Positions 44,465-53,517 of a stretch of 64,000 nucleotides of DNA are shown in pieces; position 1 is the stretch's first letter, and the number at the start of each line of letters is the position of its first letter. Location: NCBI RefSeq assembly GCF_003094615.1, contig NZ_QDKO01000013.1, forward strand, positions 1 to 64,000, written 5' to 3'. The notes beneath the pieces were generated by a model. That model ran no database searches and had not been told where the DNA came from. It was given only the letters and a program-made list of their open reading frames with translations. Both the position numbers and the translations under genes were made by a program. Source of the stretch: Caulobacter radicis (lineage in GTDB: Bacteria; Pseudomonadota; Alphaproteobacteria; Caulobacterales; Caulobacteraceae).

Positions 44465-46366
44465 CTAGCGCGGCAGCACCAGGCCCGGGTCGATCGGCTT
44501 GGCCTTGTCCTTCGGGGTCGGGGCGTAGCGGACCTCGAAGTGCAGCTGGGGCTCGTTGACGCCGCCCGTCTGGCCGACGGTGCCGAGCTGTTCGCCCTGG
44601 CCGACCTGCTGGCGCATCTTGACGTCGGTCGCGGCCAGGTGGGCGTAGGCCGTGACCCAGCCGTCGGCGTGCTTGACCAGCACGAGGTTGCCGAAGCCCG
44701 GCACCTGGTTGCCGGCATAGACCACCTCGCCCGAGGCGGCGGCCTTGACCGGAGCGCCGGCCGAAGCGCGGATGTTGAGGCCGTCGTTGCGCTGGCCCGT
44801 GCCCTTGGGGCCGAAGTCCGAGATGGTCTCGCCACGCACCGGCCAGACGAAGCGGCCGCGGCCGGCGGCCGTGATCTCGGCCTCGGTCGGCGGGGCGCTG
44901 CTCTCGATGATCGGGCGCGACGGCGCGGGCGGCGGGGTGATCGGCTGGGCCGAGACCGGCGCGCTGGGACGCGGATAGCTGGAGGCCGAGCCCGACGGCG
45001 TGTAGGGGCGCGGGCTGGACGGCAGGCCGGTGGTCGACGGCGCGGGAGCCGGCGAAGCGCCGATCGGTGCCTGGGCTGTCGTGGTCGGCGCCGGGGTCGA
45101 GGGACGCGGCGCGGGCGTCGTCACCGTCGTGCGGACCGGGCCGCGGTCCTTGTAGCCATCGGGCAGAACGACCTTCTGGCCCTTCTTGACCGACGCGCCG
45201 GTGCGCAGGTTGTTTTCCTTGGCCAGGGCCGAGACGCTGACATTGAAGCGCTTGGCGATGCCGGCCAGGGTGTCGCCACTTTCGGCCACATAGGCCTTGT
45301 CGGTCGTGGCCGGCCCTTTGAGCTTCTGGCCAGGACGGATCACGTACGGGGCCTTCAGGTCGTTGTCCTCGACCAGATCCTTGCGGGTGGTGCCCAGGTC
45401 GCGGGCGATGGAGTCGATGGCGTCGCCCGACTTCACCGTGTGGATCTTCGGCTTGCCGGCGACCTCGATCACCTTGCCGGTGATGCTGACGGTGGTGGTG
45501 GTCGTGGCGGCGGGGGCCGGTTCGTCGTCGACGACCGGGCGCGACGGCGGCGGCGTGGCGGCAGGGCGCGAACCGATCGACGGGGCCGAAGCGGTCGGCG
45601 CGGGACGCGACGGCGCGGCGCCGGCCAGGGTGGTCGAGCCGCCCGGAACCGGCTGCATCACCGTGGTCCTGGACGGACCCTTGTCCTTGTAGCCTTCCGG
45701 CAGGCGGATCTTCTGGCCGGCGCGGATCGAGGCGCCGGTGGAAAGGTCGTTCTCCTCGGCCAGGGCGGCCGGGGTGACGCTGAAGCGACGGGAGATGGCG
45801 CTGAGGGTGTCGCCGCTCTCGACCACATAGGCCTTGGCCTTGGTCGAGGGACCTTTCAGCTTCTGGCCCGGCTTCAGGCGATAGGGCTCTTCCAGGTCGT
45901 TCAGCTTGGCGAGCTCGACGCGCGAGATGCCCATCTTGCGGCCGATGGCGTCAAGGCCGTCGCCGGACTGGACGGTGTAGGTCTGCGGGCCGCCGCTGAC
46001 GTCGACGACCTTGCCGCCGGTGGTCGTCACCACGACCGGACGCATGGCCGGCTGCTGCTGCACTGGCGCAGGGATCGGGCGGCTGTCGGCCGGCGGCGGG
46101 GGCGGCGGCGGAATATCGGAGGGCACCGGCGACAGCGGCTGGCTGGAAACGGCGCCGGCGGCGACCGGCGCGGTCACCGGCGGGGCGTCGTCCTCAGGCG
46201 GTTGGGCGGCCGGCGGCGGGGTCTGGACGGCGGGGGGAGCCTGGACGAGCGGCGGGCTGACGCCGGCGTCGGCGCGGGTGGGATACTGGGCGCCGGTCGT
46301 CTCGCAGGCCGCGAGCGTTCCAGCCGTCAGCGCGATCACCGCCGCTTGCGTCCACAACTGCCTCAT
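44465..46366 (-). CDS. dipM: DipM-like LysM/LytM cell-division envelope protein
   Basis: A 633-residue envelope protein. The ATG at 46366 is chosen since it begins a lipoprotein-like signal (AVIALTAGTLAAC); a start 42 bases upstream only adds a basic leader. Four LysM domains in two pairs follow, each with a YTVQSGDGLDAIGRKMG-like opening (SGDGL, SGDTL, SGDAI, SGDTL), separated by Pro/Ala/Thr linkers, then a C-terminal LytM domain (GRFVWPVRGETISDFGPKG onward). In the LytM site the usual H-x-G-x-D reads NDGLNI and the usual HLH reads QLH, so metal-ligand residues are missing. Family knowledge: Caulobacter DipM organises peptidoglycan remodelling at the septum and activates other autolysins. 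Confidence 0.9.
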   Translation of the reverse strand: MRQLWTQAAVIALTAGTLAACETTGAQYPTRADAGVSPPLVQAPPAVQTPPPAAQPPEDDAPPVTAPVAAGAVSSQPLSPVPSDIPPPPPPPADSRPIPAPVQQQPAMRPVVVTTTGGKVVDVSGGPQTYTVQSGDGLDAIGRKMGISRVELAKLNDLEEPYRLKPGQKLKGPSTKAKAYVVESGDTLSAISRRFSVTPAALAEENDLSTGASIRAGQKIRLPEGYKDKGPSRTTVMQPVPGGSTTLAGAAPSRPAPTASAPSIGSRPAATPPPSRPVVDDEPAPAATTTTTVSITGKVIEVAGKPKIHTVKSGDAIDSIARDLGTTRKDLVEDNDLKAPYVIRPGQKLKGPATTDKAYVAESGDTLAGIAKRFNVSVSALAKENNLRTGASVKKGQKVVLPDGYKDRGPVRTTVTTPAPRPSTPAPTTTAQAPIGASPAPAPSTTGLPSSPRPYTPSGSASSYPRPSAPVSAQPITPPPAPSRPIIESSAPPTEAEITAAGRGRFVWPVRGETISDFGPKGTGQRNDGLNIRASAGAPVKAAASGEVVYAGNQVPGFGNLVLVKHADGWVTAYAHLAATDVKMRQQVGQGEQLGTVGQTGGVNEPQLHFEVRYAPTPKDKAKPIDPGLVLPR

Positions 46367-46471
46367 GACCTCTCCTTTCCTCGCGGAGCCTTCAAGTCGC
46401 CGCCGCAAGGGTAAATCAAACCTTAACCAAATACGCGCGACGTCGCCGAACCTGTGGACGCCGGGCCCGCG

Positions 46472-47134
46472 CTACTCGCGGGCGACGCCTTCCAGGATCG
46501 GGACGAAACGCACGTCGCACAGGGCTTCGACCGTGAAGCCCCCCTTCCCGTCGCCGGCATAGCGGCGAAGGCTCTGGACAGGCCCGCGACCAACGGGCGC
46601 GACGAGCACGCCGTTGGGCTTGAGCTGAGCCAGGAGCCCCTTAGGCTCTTCCTGCGCCGCAGCCGTGACCATAATACGGTCAAAAGGCGCCTGCTCGCGC
46701 CAGCCTTCCCAGCCGTCGCCGAACTTGGTGATGACGTTGGTCAGGCCCAGGGTCGCGAAGCGCGCCTCGGCCTCCTTCATCAGCGTGCGATAGCGCTCGA
46801 CCGTATAGACGAGACGCGACACGCGGCTGAGGATCGCCGTCTGGTAACCCGACCCGGTGCCGATCTCGAGCACGCGGCAGCGCGGCTCGACCGTCAGGGC
46901 CTGGGTCATCAGGCCGACGATGAACGGCTGGCTGATGGTCTGGCCGCAGGCGATCGGCAGGGCCGAGTCCTCCCACGACCGCTCCTTGAAGAGGTCGGGC
47001 GTGAACAGGTCGCGCGGGGTCTTCTCGATCGCCGACAGCACGTTGGGATCGGTGACGCCTTGAGCCCTCAGGGCGTCGAGCAGCCGCTTCAGCAGCGCTT
47101 CAGGCGTTTCCGGGCGCTTGGCGCTCGCCATCAC
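46472..47134 (-). CDS. pcm: Protein-L-isoaspartate O-methyltransferase
   Basis: A 220-residue SAM-dependent repair enzyme that methylates isoaspartyl residues. Motifs: [37 protein letters not shown], the SAM site [17 protein letters not shown], and [20 protein letters not shown]. Length is normal. It overlaps surE by 4 bases (ATGA), the common surE-pcm pairing, and is followed by dipM after about 100 bases. Confidence 0.96.
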   Translation of the reverse strand: MMASAKRPETPEALLKRLLDALRAQGVTDPNVLSAIEKTPRDLFTPDLFKERSWEDSALPIACGQTISQPFIVGLMTQALTVEPRCRVLEIGTGSGYQTAILSRVSRLVYTVERYRTLMKEAEARFATLGLTNVITKFGDGWEGWREQAPFDRIMVTAAAQEEPKGLLAQLKPNGVLVAPVGRGPVQSLRRYAGDGKGGFTVEALCDVRFVPILEGVARE

Positions 47135-47937
47135 AGGCCGGGCTCCGGCTTTGGGGCGAGCTTAGGCGGCGCTCCGCCCAGCACGCCCTTGAGGGCGGCG
47201 ACGGTGGCGTTGTGCGTCAGGTCGATATGCAGGGGCGTCACCGAGATGCGCCCTTCGTACACGGCCTTCAGATCGGTGCCCTCCGGCGGATTGGACGGCT
47301 TGGCGGTGAAGCCTGTCCAGTAGTAGTCGCGACCACGAAGGTCCGTCCGCTTTTCAATGCGCCGCAAGTGCGAGTCGCGGAAGCCTTGGCGGGTCACTTC
47401 CACGGCATCGACGCGCTCGGGCGGGATCGGCGGGAAGTTGACGTTCATCACCACATCCGACGGCCAGCCCACTTCCAGCAGGCGGTGGATGATGCCCGGC
47501 GCGAAGTGCTCGGCCGTTTCCCAGTGGGCGACGACCTCGTCGGCGAAATAGGTCATGGCCTGCGACAGGGCGATGGCCGGAACGCCCAGGACCATGCCCT
47601 CGATGGCGCCGGCGACCGTGCCCGACAGGGTGACGTCCTCGGCCAGGTTCTGGCCGCGGTTCACCCCCGAAAGCACCAGGTCGGGCCTGGCGCCCTCGAC
47701 CAGTTCCTGGAAGGCCAGAGCCACGCAGTCGGTGGGCGTGCCCTCGACGGCGAAGCGGCGCTCGCTGATCTTCCGCACCCGCAGCGGGTCGGCCAGGGTC
47801 AGGGCGCGGCTGGCGCCCGACTGCTCGTACTCCGGCGCGACGACCCAGACGTCGTCCGACAGGGTCGCGGCGATGCGCTCCAGGCTGGCGAGGCCCGGCG
47901 CGTGGATGCCGTCGTCGTTGGTGAGGAGGATCCTCAC
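47131..47937 (-). CDS. surE: 5'/3'-nucleotidase SurE
   Basis: A 268-residue metal-dependent nucleotidase. The N-terminal [15 protein letters not shown] carries the DD metal ligands, then [17 protein letters not shown] (Ser/Asn region), [28 protein letters not shown] block (here [10 protein letters not shown]). A GTG at 47937 is the start: it yields the family N-terminus and overlaps the serS stop as GTGA. Frames extending further upstream lie wholly in serS. Part of serS-surE-pcm. Confidence 0.95.
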   Translation of the reverse strand: MRILLTNDDGIHAPGLASLERIAATLSDDVWVVAPEYEQSGASRALTLADPLRVRKISERRFAVEGTPTDCVALAFQELVEGARPDLVLSGVNRGQNLAEDVTLSGTVAGAIEGMVLGVPAIALSQAMTYFADEVVAHWETAEHFAPGIIHRLLEVGWPSDVVMNVNFPPIPPERVDAVEVTRQGFRDSHLRRIEKRTDLRGRDYYWTGFTAKPSNPPEGTDLKAVYEGRISVTPLHIDLTHNATVAALKGVLGGAPPKLAPKPEPGL

Positions 47938-49229
47938 GCAGCGCCCCCGATGTGGGTCAGGCCGCCCATGTAGGGCTGCAGCACGGCAGGGATGGCGATC
48001 CGGCCAGCTTCGTCCTGGTAGTTCTCCAGCACGGCCACCAGGGTGCGGCCGACGGCCAGGCCCGAGCCGTTGAGGGTGTGCACGTAGTGCGTGCCCTTCT
48101 CGCCGGCCTTCTTGTAGCGGGCGTCCATGCGGCGGGCCTGGAAGTCGCCGCAGTTGGAGCACGAGCTGATCTCGCGATAGGTCGCCTGGCTGGGCAGCCA
48201 GACTTCCAGATCGTAGGTCTTGCGCGCGCCGAAGCCCATGTCGCCCTTGCACAGCAGCATGGTGCGGAACGGCAGCTCCAGCTTCTTCAGCACGGTCTCG
48301 GCGCATTCGACCATGCGCTCGTGTTCGGCTTCCGACTGGTCGGGCGTGGTGATCGAAACGAGCTCGACCTTCTGGAACTGGTGCTGGCGGATCATGCCGC
48401 GGGTGTCGCGGCCCGAAGCGCCGGCCTCCGAGCGGAAGCAGTAGGTCAGGGCCGCCAGGCGCAGCGGCAGCTCTTCCTCGCCGGTGATCTGCTCGCGCAC
48501 AAGATTGGTCAGCGACACCTCGGCGGTGGGGATCAGCCAGTGGTCGCCTGTGGTGCGGAACAGGTCTTCCGCGAACTTCGGCAGCTGGCCCGTGCCGAAC
48601 AGGGCGTCGTCCTTGACCAGCACGGGCGGGCTGACCTCGGTGTAGCCATGCTCCACCGTCTGCAGGTCGAGCATGAACTGGCCGAGCGCCCGTTCCAGCC
48701 GGGCGATCTCCTTCTTGAGCACCACGAAGCGCGCGCCGCTCATGCGGGCGGCGGCCTCGAAGTCCATCCCGCCCAGGGCCGCGCCCAGGTCGACGTGGTC
48801 CTTGGGCTGGTTCAGGCGACCGGCCGGCAGCTTGGACGCATCGCCCCAGCGGCGCTGCTCGACATTGCCCGCCTCGTCCTCGCCTTCCGGCACTTCGGCG
48901 GCCGGGATGTTGGGCAAGGACGCCAGCAGGTCCTTCAGCTTGGCGCCGACCAGGTGCTCTTCTTCCGAGGCCTCGGCCATGCGGCCCTTTAGCGCCTCGA
49001 CCTCGGCCATCAGGCGGGCGGCTTCGGCCTCGTCCTTCTTGGCCTTGGCCATGCCGATCAGCTTGGAGCTTTCGTTGCGCTTGGCCTGGGCTTCTTGCAG
49101 GGCGGTCTGGGCCGCGCGCAGCTGGGCGTCGAGCTTGACGGCTTCCGACGCCGCGCCCGACCGCCCCTTGGCCGACCAGGCGGCTTCATAGGCTTGCGTG
49201 TTTTCGCGGATGGCCTTGATGTCGTGCAT
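47934..49229 (-). CDS. serS: Seryl-tRNA synthetase
   Basis: A 431-residue class II aminoacyl-tRNA synthetase. N-terminal coiled-coil arm (about 27-105), motif 2 region [20 protein letters not shown], the [16 protein letters not shown] block and motif 3 [20 protein letters not shown] are all present. It charges tRNA-Ser. First gene of the serS-surE-pcm overlap chain. Confidence 0.98.
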   Translation of the reverse strand: MHDIKAIRENTQAYEAAWSAKGRSGAASEAVKLDAQLRAAQTALQEAQAKRNESSKLIGMAKAKKDEAEAARLMAEVEALKGRMAEASEEEHLVGAKLKDLLASLPNIPAAEVPEGEDEAGNVEQRRWGDASKLPAGRLNQPKDHVDLGAALGGMDFEAAARMSGARFVVLKKEIARLERALGQFMLDLQTVEHGYTEVSPPVLVKDDALFGTGQLPKFAEDLFRTTGDHWLIPTAEVSLTNLVREQITGEEELPLRLAALTYCFRSEAGASGRDTRGMIRQHQFQKVELVSITTPDQSEAEHERMVECAETVLKKLELPFRTMLLCKGDMGFGARKTYDLEVWLPSQATYREISSCSNCGDFQARRMDARYKKAGEKGTHYVHTLNGSGLAVGRTLVAVLENYQDEAGRIAIPAVLQPYMGGLTHIGGAA

Positions 49230-49312
49230 CGGAATGAGCTCGGCAGGAAGTCGTTAAGAAACGCCCTTCTCTAAGGCGCGTCGGCAAGGGCGCCAACCTT
49301 TTCGCGCGAGGT

Positions 49313-49607
49313 TCAGCCGACCGAATCGACGCTCCAATCCTCCTGAGCATGCCGAACGCGCGGCACACGCACGTCGTGACCGTCCAGCATGTAGACGATG
49401 AGGTGCGCCTTGTTAGGAATGGACGCGAACCGGAGGCGTAATGCCGGAGCGTTCGGGAGCGGCCCGAGGAAAGGCTTCAAGGAAGCCGAAGACCTCTTCA
49501 AGACCCGCGTGATAGCGCTCGGCCTGCTGTCGGCCAAAAGCGCGTACGCCTTCGATATAGATATCGACGAGATCGTCCCTGGCTCGGCGACTGAGCCTAT
49601 AGGCCAA
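49313..49607 (-). pseudogene. parE: ParE-like toxin with a frameshift
   Basis: From a TTG at 49607 the frame reads LAYRLSRRARDDLVDIYIEG, YHAGLEEVFGFLEAFPRAAP and PPVRVHS, then stops at 49413. The rest of a ParE toxin (KAHLIVYMLDGHDV and VPRVRHAQEDW) continues in another frame to 49313. Removing a single T in CATTCC (49416-49421 region) restores one continuous protein reading VRVHPNKAHLIVY. It overlaps the parD antitoxin by 11 bases, the usual antitoxin-first order. A sequencing error is the alternative to a true inactivating mutation. Confidence 0.78.
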
Positions 49608-49845
49608 GCGCGCTGGCCCGAGCCCGAGCGACCTCGAGGATCTCGGACATGCCATGCTCGCTGTCGCCGGACGCCAAGGCCTCGTCGACCAACCCCTGCA
49701 TGGCCTGGATCTTGGCGTGGCGTATGCGATCACGCTCGATCAGGTCCCGCACATAATCGGCGGGCGTGTCGTAGCGATCGGTTCGGGCCCGTTCCTCGAC
49801 CCAATCCTTGTCAGCTTTCGACAAAGAGACGTTCATCGTCGCCAT
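49597..49845 (-). CDS. parD: ParD-type antitoxin (ribbon-helix-helix)
   Basis: An 82-residue protein starting MNVSLSKADKDWVEERART, a ribbon-helix-helix DNA-binding strand and helix, then DTPADYVRDLIERDR and a C-terminal helix that would bind ParE. Family members neutralise ParE, a gyrase-directed toxin, and autoregulate their operon. The partner toxin frame is broken, so this antitoxin may be an orphan. Confidence 0.85.
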   Translation of the reverse strand: MATMNVSLSKADKDWVEERARTDRYDTPADYVRDLIERDRIRHAKIQAMQGLVDEALASGDSEHGMSEILEVARARASALGL

Positions 49846-49887
49846 GACGTAAGCCTGGGACCGACGTCTGGATTGTCAAACGACAGC

Positions 49888-50787
49888 CTAGACCGCCACC
49901 ACGTCCTTGCTTTCCTCGGCCTCGCGCTTCTTGCGGCCGCGCTCGATGATCCAGACACACCAGATGCCGATCTCGTAGAGCAGGCACATGGGGATCGCCA
50001 GGGTCAGCTGGCTGATGGGATCGGGCGGGGTCAGGATGGCGGCGGCGATGAACACGCCGACGATGGCGTAGCGACGGCCGGCGCGCAGCATCTTGGAATC
50101 GATGATCCCGGCCATGCCCAGCAGCGACACGACCACCGGCAGCTGGAAGCACAGGCCGAAGGCCAGCAGCAGCGAGGTCACCAGGGTCAGATAGTCGGAG
50201 ACCTTGGGCAGCAGCTCCACCGAGATGCCGGCGCCGAAGATCTGCTGGTTCATCGAGAACCAGACGATGAACGGCAGCATGACGTAGTAGACGAGCGCCG
50301 CGCCCATCAGGAACAGCACCGGCGAGGCGACCAGGAACGGCAGGAACGCTCCGCGCTCGTTCTTGTAGAGACCCGGCGCGACGAAACGGTAGAGCTGCCA
50401 GGCCAGCACCGGGAACGTGATCACCACCGCGCCGAAAGCCGACAGCTTCAGCTTGGTGAAGAATTGCTCCAGCAGCGCGGTGAAGACGAACTTCTGGTGG
50501 GCGACGTCGGCCGGCGCGTCCTTAAGGCCCATCAGCACCATGATCAGGTCGAACGGGTTGTGGTGCGCGCCAGCCTTGCTGGCGGCCACCATGCCGGCGG
50601 CGACCTCGAACGGGTGGATCAGGAACAGGAACAGCTGGGTCGAGAAGGCGAAACAGACGCCGAAGCCGACGAACAGCGCCACGACGCAGACGATCAGACG
50701 CGAGCGCAGCTCGGTCAGGTGCTCGAGCAGCGGGGCGCGCGAGGCCTCGATCTCGTCCTCGGGATCATGTCCGATCGAATTGGTCAC
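49888..50787 (-). CDS. tatC: Twin-arginine translocase subunit TatC
   Basis: A 299-residue polytopic membrane protein that recognises twin-arginine signal peptides with TatB. Motifs: APLLEHLTELRSRLIVCVVA at the N-terminus, LALARNQ-absent but FKLSAFGAVVITFPVLAWQLYRFVAPGL present, then FMGAALVYYVMLPFIVWF and a GLCFQLPVVV helix. A charged C-terminal tail (ERGRKKREAEES) follows the last helix. It overlaps tatB by 4 bases. Confidence 0.97.
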   Translation of the reverse strand: MTNSIGHDPEDEIEASRAPLLEHLTELRSRLIVCVVALFVGFGVCFAFSTQLFLFLIHPFEVAAGMVAASKAGAHHNPFDLIMVLMGLKDAPADVAHQKFVFTALLEQFFTKLKLSAFGAVVITFPVLAWQLYRFVAPGLYKNERGAFLPFLVASPVLFLMGAALVYYVMLPFIVWFSMNQQIFGAGISVELLPKVSDYLTLVTSLLLAFGLCFQLPVVVSLLGMAGIIDSKMLRAGRRYAIVGVFIAAAILTPPDPISQLTLAIPMCLLYEIGIWCVWIIERGRKKREAEESKDVVAV

Positions 50788-51386
50788 GAGACGATGTCCG
50801 AGCTGGAGGCGGCGGTCTTGGTGGTGCGCTTGCGGGCCGGCTTGGCGGCGGGCGCGGCGACTTCGGGCTTGTCGGCCTTGGACTTGGGGGCGACGCCGGC
50901 ATCCTTGGAAGCAGCCTTGGCGCGCGGCTTCTTGGCGACGATCTCGACGGTCGGCTCGGCCACGGCCTTGGGCGCGCGCTTGCGGGCCGGCTTGGCCGGC
51001 GGTTCAAGCGTGGCGGCTGCGTCGGCGGCCGGCTCGGGATTGTGGGCGGCGTAGGGATGGGCCTGCACCGAACCGCTGTTGAGGCTGGCGTCGATGTCGG
51101 CGAACACCAGGTCGACATTGGCGTCCTTGGCCTCGTCGACGGCGACCTGCACGGGATTGGCGTACTGGCCGGCGCGCATGGCCTCGACCTCGCGACGCAG
51201 ATCGTCGAGCTCGGACTGGCGAGCCATCTCGTCGAAGCTGGCGCGGAACTCGTTGGCCATGCCGCGGACCTTGCCCACGATCTGGCCGAGTTTTCGCAGC
51301 ATGACGGGCAGATCCTTGGGCCCGACCACGATCAACGCGACCGCGGCGATAATCAGAAGCTCTACGCCGCCGACTTCCTGAAACAT
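50784..51386 (-). CDS. tatB: Sec-independent translocase protein TatB
   Basis: A 200-residue protein with the TatB N-terminus VGGVELLIIAAVALIVVGPK (membrane helix then GPKDLP), an amphipathic helix LRKLGQIVGKVRGMANEFRA, and an Ala/Lys/Pro-rich disordered tail (PAKPARKRAPKAVAEP). It binds twin-arginine precursors with TatC. The tail is longer than in enteric TatB but usual in Alphaproteobacteria. Confidence 0.95.
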   Translation of the reverse strand: MFQEVGGVELLIIAAVALIVVGPKDLPVMLRKLGQIVGKVRGMANEFRASFDEMARQSELDDLRREVEAMRAGQYANPVQVAVDEAKDANVDLVFADIDASLNSGSVQAHPYAAHNPEPAADAAATLEPPAKPARKRAPKAVAEPTVEIVAKKPRAKAASKDAGVAPKSKADKPEVAAPAAKPARKRTTKTAASSSDIVS

Positions 51387-51496
51387 ATATGCGCCTTGAG
51401 AGCGGACGCTGCCTCCCCCTCGCGACGAGGCGGAAACTGCGGCGGTTCAGAAAAACGAGACCGCGCCCCCGTTTGCGAAGGCGCGGCGAACCGACC

Positions 51497-51721
51497 TTAC
51501 GACTTGCGCAGGTCTTCCTTCTCGGCCTCGGTGCGCGGCAGGGCGCCGGTCGACTTGTTGTCGGCCACTTCCTGGCTGCTGTCGTCCTTCAGGCCGTCCT
51601 TGAACGCCTTGATGCCCTTGGCGGCGTCACCCATGATCCCGGACAGCTTGCCGCGACCGCCGAAAAGCAGGGCGACGACCGCGATCACGATCACCCAGTG
51701 AATCCAGCTCATGCTACCCAT
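51497..51721 (-). CDS. tatA: Twin-arginine translocase subunit TatA
   Basis: A 74-residue pore-forming Tat subunit: short periplasmic MGSMSWIHW, membrane helix [12 protein letters not shown], the hinge [20 protein letters not shown] and an acidic C-terminus. Order tatA-tatB-tatC on the minus strand, with 110 bases between tatA and tatB that hold no gene. Confidence 0.96.
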   Translation of the reverse strand: MGSMSWIHWVIVIAVVALLFGGRGKLSGIMGDAAKGIKAFKDGLKDDSSQEVADNKSTGALPRTEAEKEDLRKS

Positions 51722-51857
51722 AACGGCGGTGCTCCTTGCGACAGCGGCGCTTTAGCCGCTGCGGCGTGTCGTTACAATGTCTCAGATAATATAGGCGTCC
51801 GCGTGGCGTAGAGCCAAGCGGAACGGAATGCGGCGATTGCGCCCCGGCCCAGCCAGG

Positions 51858-52523
51858 CTAGGCCTTGTCGCCCCCTTCCAGCTCGCCCAGGAAATCCTGA
51901 GCGAATTCCGGGGTCTCGCCCTCGTCCAGCGGATCCTCGCCCTCGTCGTCGCGCAAGCCCAGCGGATCGGGCACTGTGAAGCCCGGCGGCAGGTTGAGGT
52001 CGAGCAGGCCCGCGGCCTTCATTTCGGCCACGCCCGGCAGGTCGCCCAGATTCGCCAGGCCGTAGTGTTCGAGGAAGGCGTCGGTGGTGCCGAAGGTCAC
52101 CGGCCGGCCCGGCGTACGGCGGCGGCCGCGCATGCGGATCAGGCCCAGCTCCAGCAGCACGTCCAGCGTGCCGCGGCTGGCCTGCACCCCGCGCACGGCT
52201 TCGATCTCGGCCCGAGTGACGGGCTGGTGATAGGCGACGATGGCGAGGGTTTCCTGGGCGGCCTTGGACAGGCGGCGCGGCTCCTCGCGCTCCTCGGTCA
52301 TCAGGAAGGCGAGGTCGGCGGCGGTCTGGAAGCGCCAGCGGCCGGCGACCTCGACCAGCTCGATACCGCGCCCCGCCCAGGTCAGGCGCAGGTCGGCGAT
52401 CCCTTGGCGAATGTCCGCGCCGTCGGGCAGGCGCTTGGCCAGATCCTGGACGCTGAGCGGCTCGGCCGCCGCGAACAGCAGGGCCTCGATGCAGCGTTCG
52501 GTGAAGATGGGATCGAGGGTCAT
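51858..52523 (-). CDS. scpB: Segregation and condensation protein ScpB
   Basis: A 221-residue kleisin-interacting winged-helix protein of the SMC-ScpAB condensin. The ATG at 52523 gives ERCIEALLFAAAEPLSVQDL, and the body has LSKAAQETLAIVAYHQPVTR, IEAVRGVQASRGTLDVLLEL and FGTTDAFLEHYGL. Codons upstream in the frame lie in a repeat doublet and are not coding. The acidic tail DEGEDPLDEGE is low complexity. It is separated from scpA by the type C doublet at 52547-52673. Confidence 0.93.
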   Translation of the reverse strand: MTLDPIFTERCIEALLFAAAEPLSVQDLAKRLPDGADIRQGIADLRLTWAGRGIELVEVAGRWRFQTAADLAFLMTEEREEPRRLSKAAQETLAIVAYHQPVTRAEIEAVRGVQASRGTLDVLLELGLIRMRGRRRTPGRPVTFGTTDAFLEHYGLANLGDLPGVAEMKAAGLLDLNLPPGFTVPDPLGLRDDEGEDPLDEGETPEFAQDFLGELEGGDKA

Positions 52524-52546
52524 CGTGCGAGTCGGTCGCCGAGGAA

Positions 52547-52673
52547 CCTCCCCCCATGGGGGAGGCGATCGCGCAGCGATCGGTGGGGGGAGTGATTGCG
52601 AAACAGGCCAAACGCGGCGGAAGCTGAAAACGCCCCCCCACCGGCCTGCGGCCGCCTCCCCCATGGGGGGAGG
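52547..52673. repeat. Type C doublet inside the scpA-scpB gene pair
   Basis: Facing palindromes at 52547-52565 and 52655-52673, inner hairpins CGATCGC-GCA-GCGATCG and CGGCC-TGC-GGCCG, and the core GCTGAAAACG shared with the copy at 40342. It occupies nearly all of the 169 bases between scpA and scpB, two genes usually contiguous. Confidence 0.9.
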
Positions 52674-52692
52674 TTCCTGGAAGCAGCGACCA

Positions 52693-53517
52693 TCACAGCA
52701 GCCCCTCCCCGCCATCGGTCCGGGTGCGCAGGTAGATTTCCTCGAACGCGCCCATCTGGCGGACGGTCAGGGCGCCTTCCTTGGCCAGTTCCAGGCTCGC
52801 CGACAGGGTCGAGGCCAGATAGCTGGCCGGCGTTGGGCCATCGGGGTCTTCCTCCCAGCGCTCGACCGGGGCGACGCCGGACAGGGCCGTCCACTCCTCC
52901 ATCCTCGGCAGGAAGGTGCGCAGGCGGTCGCGGGCGTCTTCCAGCGGATAGGCCTGGGGCGGGCGCGGGGCGTAGTGGCGGCCGTGCTCGCGCTTTCGCT
53001 GGCTGATGTAGGCGCTCATCAGGGCGTAGAGATCGCCCTCGAAGCGGGTCGAGGAAACGATCTTCACCGCGTCAGGATCGCCGCGGGTGAAGACGTCGCG
53101 CTTGAGCTGCGGACGCTCCTTCAGGGCCTCGACCGAACGGCGCATGGCGTCGAGCTTGGCCAGCCGGAAGGCCAGCTGGGCGGCCATCTCCTCGGCCGGC
53201 GGCTCCTCGGCCTTGGGGCGCTCGGGCTTGGGCAGCAGCAGGCGCGACTTCAGGTAGGCCAGCCAGGCGGCCATGACGAGGTAGTCTGCGGCCAGCGAGA
53301 AGCGCACCCGGCGGGCCTGCTGGACGAAGGCCAGGTACTGCTCGGCCAGGCGGGTGATCGACAGCTGAAGCAGGTCGACCTTCTGGTTGCGGGCCAGGGC
53401 CAGGAGGACATGCAGCGGCCCTTCGTAGCCATCGATGTCGATGACCAGGGCCGCGCCGTCTTCGGCCGCCTCACGGGCGGCCGCGAAGTCGAATGTGGGC
53501 TGAAAGCCCGTGCTCAC
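52693..53517 (-). CDS. scpA: Segregation and condensation protein ScpA
   Basis: A 274-residue kleisin subunit linking SMC heads. DIDGYEGPLHVLLALARNQK and VDLLQLSITRLAEQYLAFVQ are the diagnostic N-terminal blocks; AADYLVMAAWLAYLKSRLLL follows, and the C-terminal winged helix contains LAKEGALTVRQMGAFEEIYL. It overlaps nagZ by 4 bases (ATGA), so nagZ and scpA are translationally coupled. Confidence 0.95.
   Translation of the reverse strand: MSTGFQPTFDFAAAREAAEDGAALVIDIDGYEGPLHVLLALARNQKVDLLQLSITRLAEQYLAFVQQARRVRFSLAADYLVMAAWLAYLKSRLLLPKPERPKAEEPPAEEMAAQLAFRLAKLDAMRRSVEALKERPQLKRDVFTRGDPDAVKIVSSTRFEGDLYALMSAYISQRKREHGRHYAPRPPQAYPLEDARDRLRTFLPRMEEWTALSGVAPVERWEEDPDGPTPASYLASTLSASLELAKEGALTVRQMGAFEEIYLRTRTDGGEGLL

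Noticed and set aside
49313..49607. Programmed frameshift in parE
   Set aside because: No slippery heptamer or downstream structure seen; a simple one-base insertion or sequencing error explains it better.
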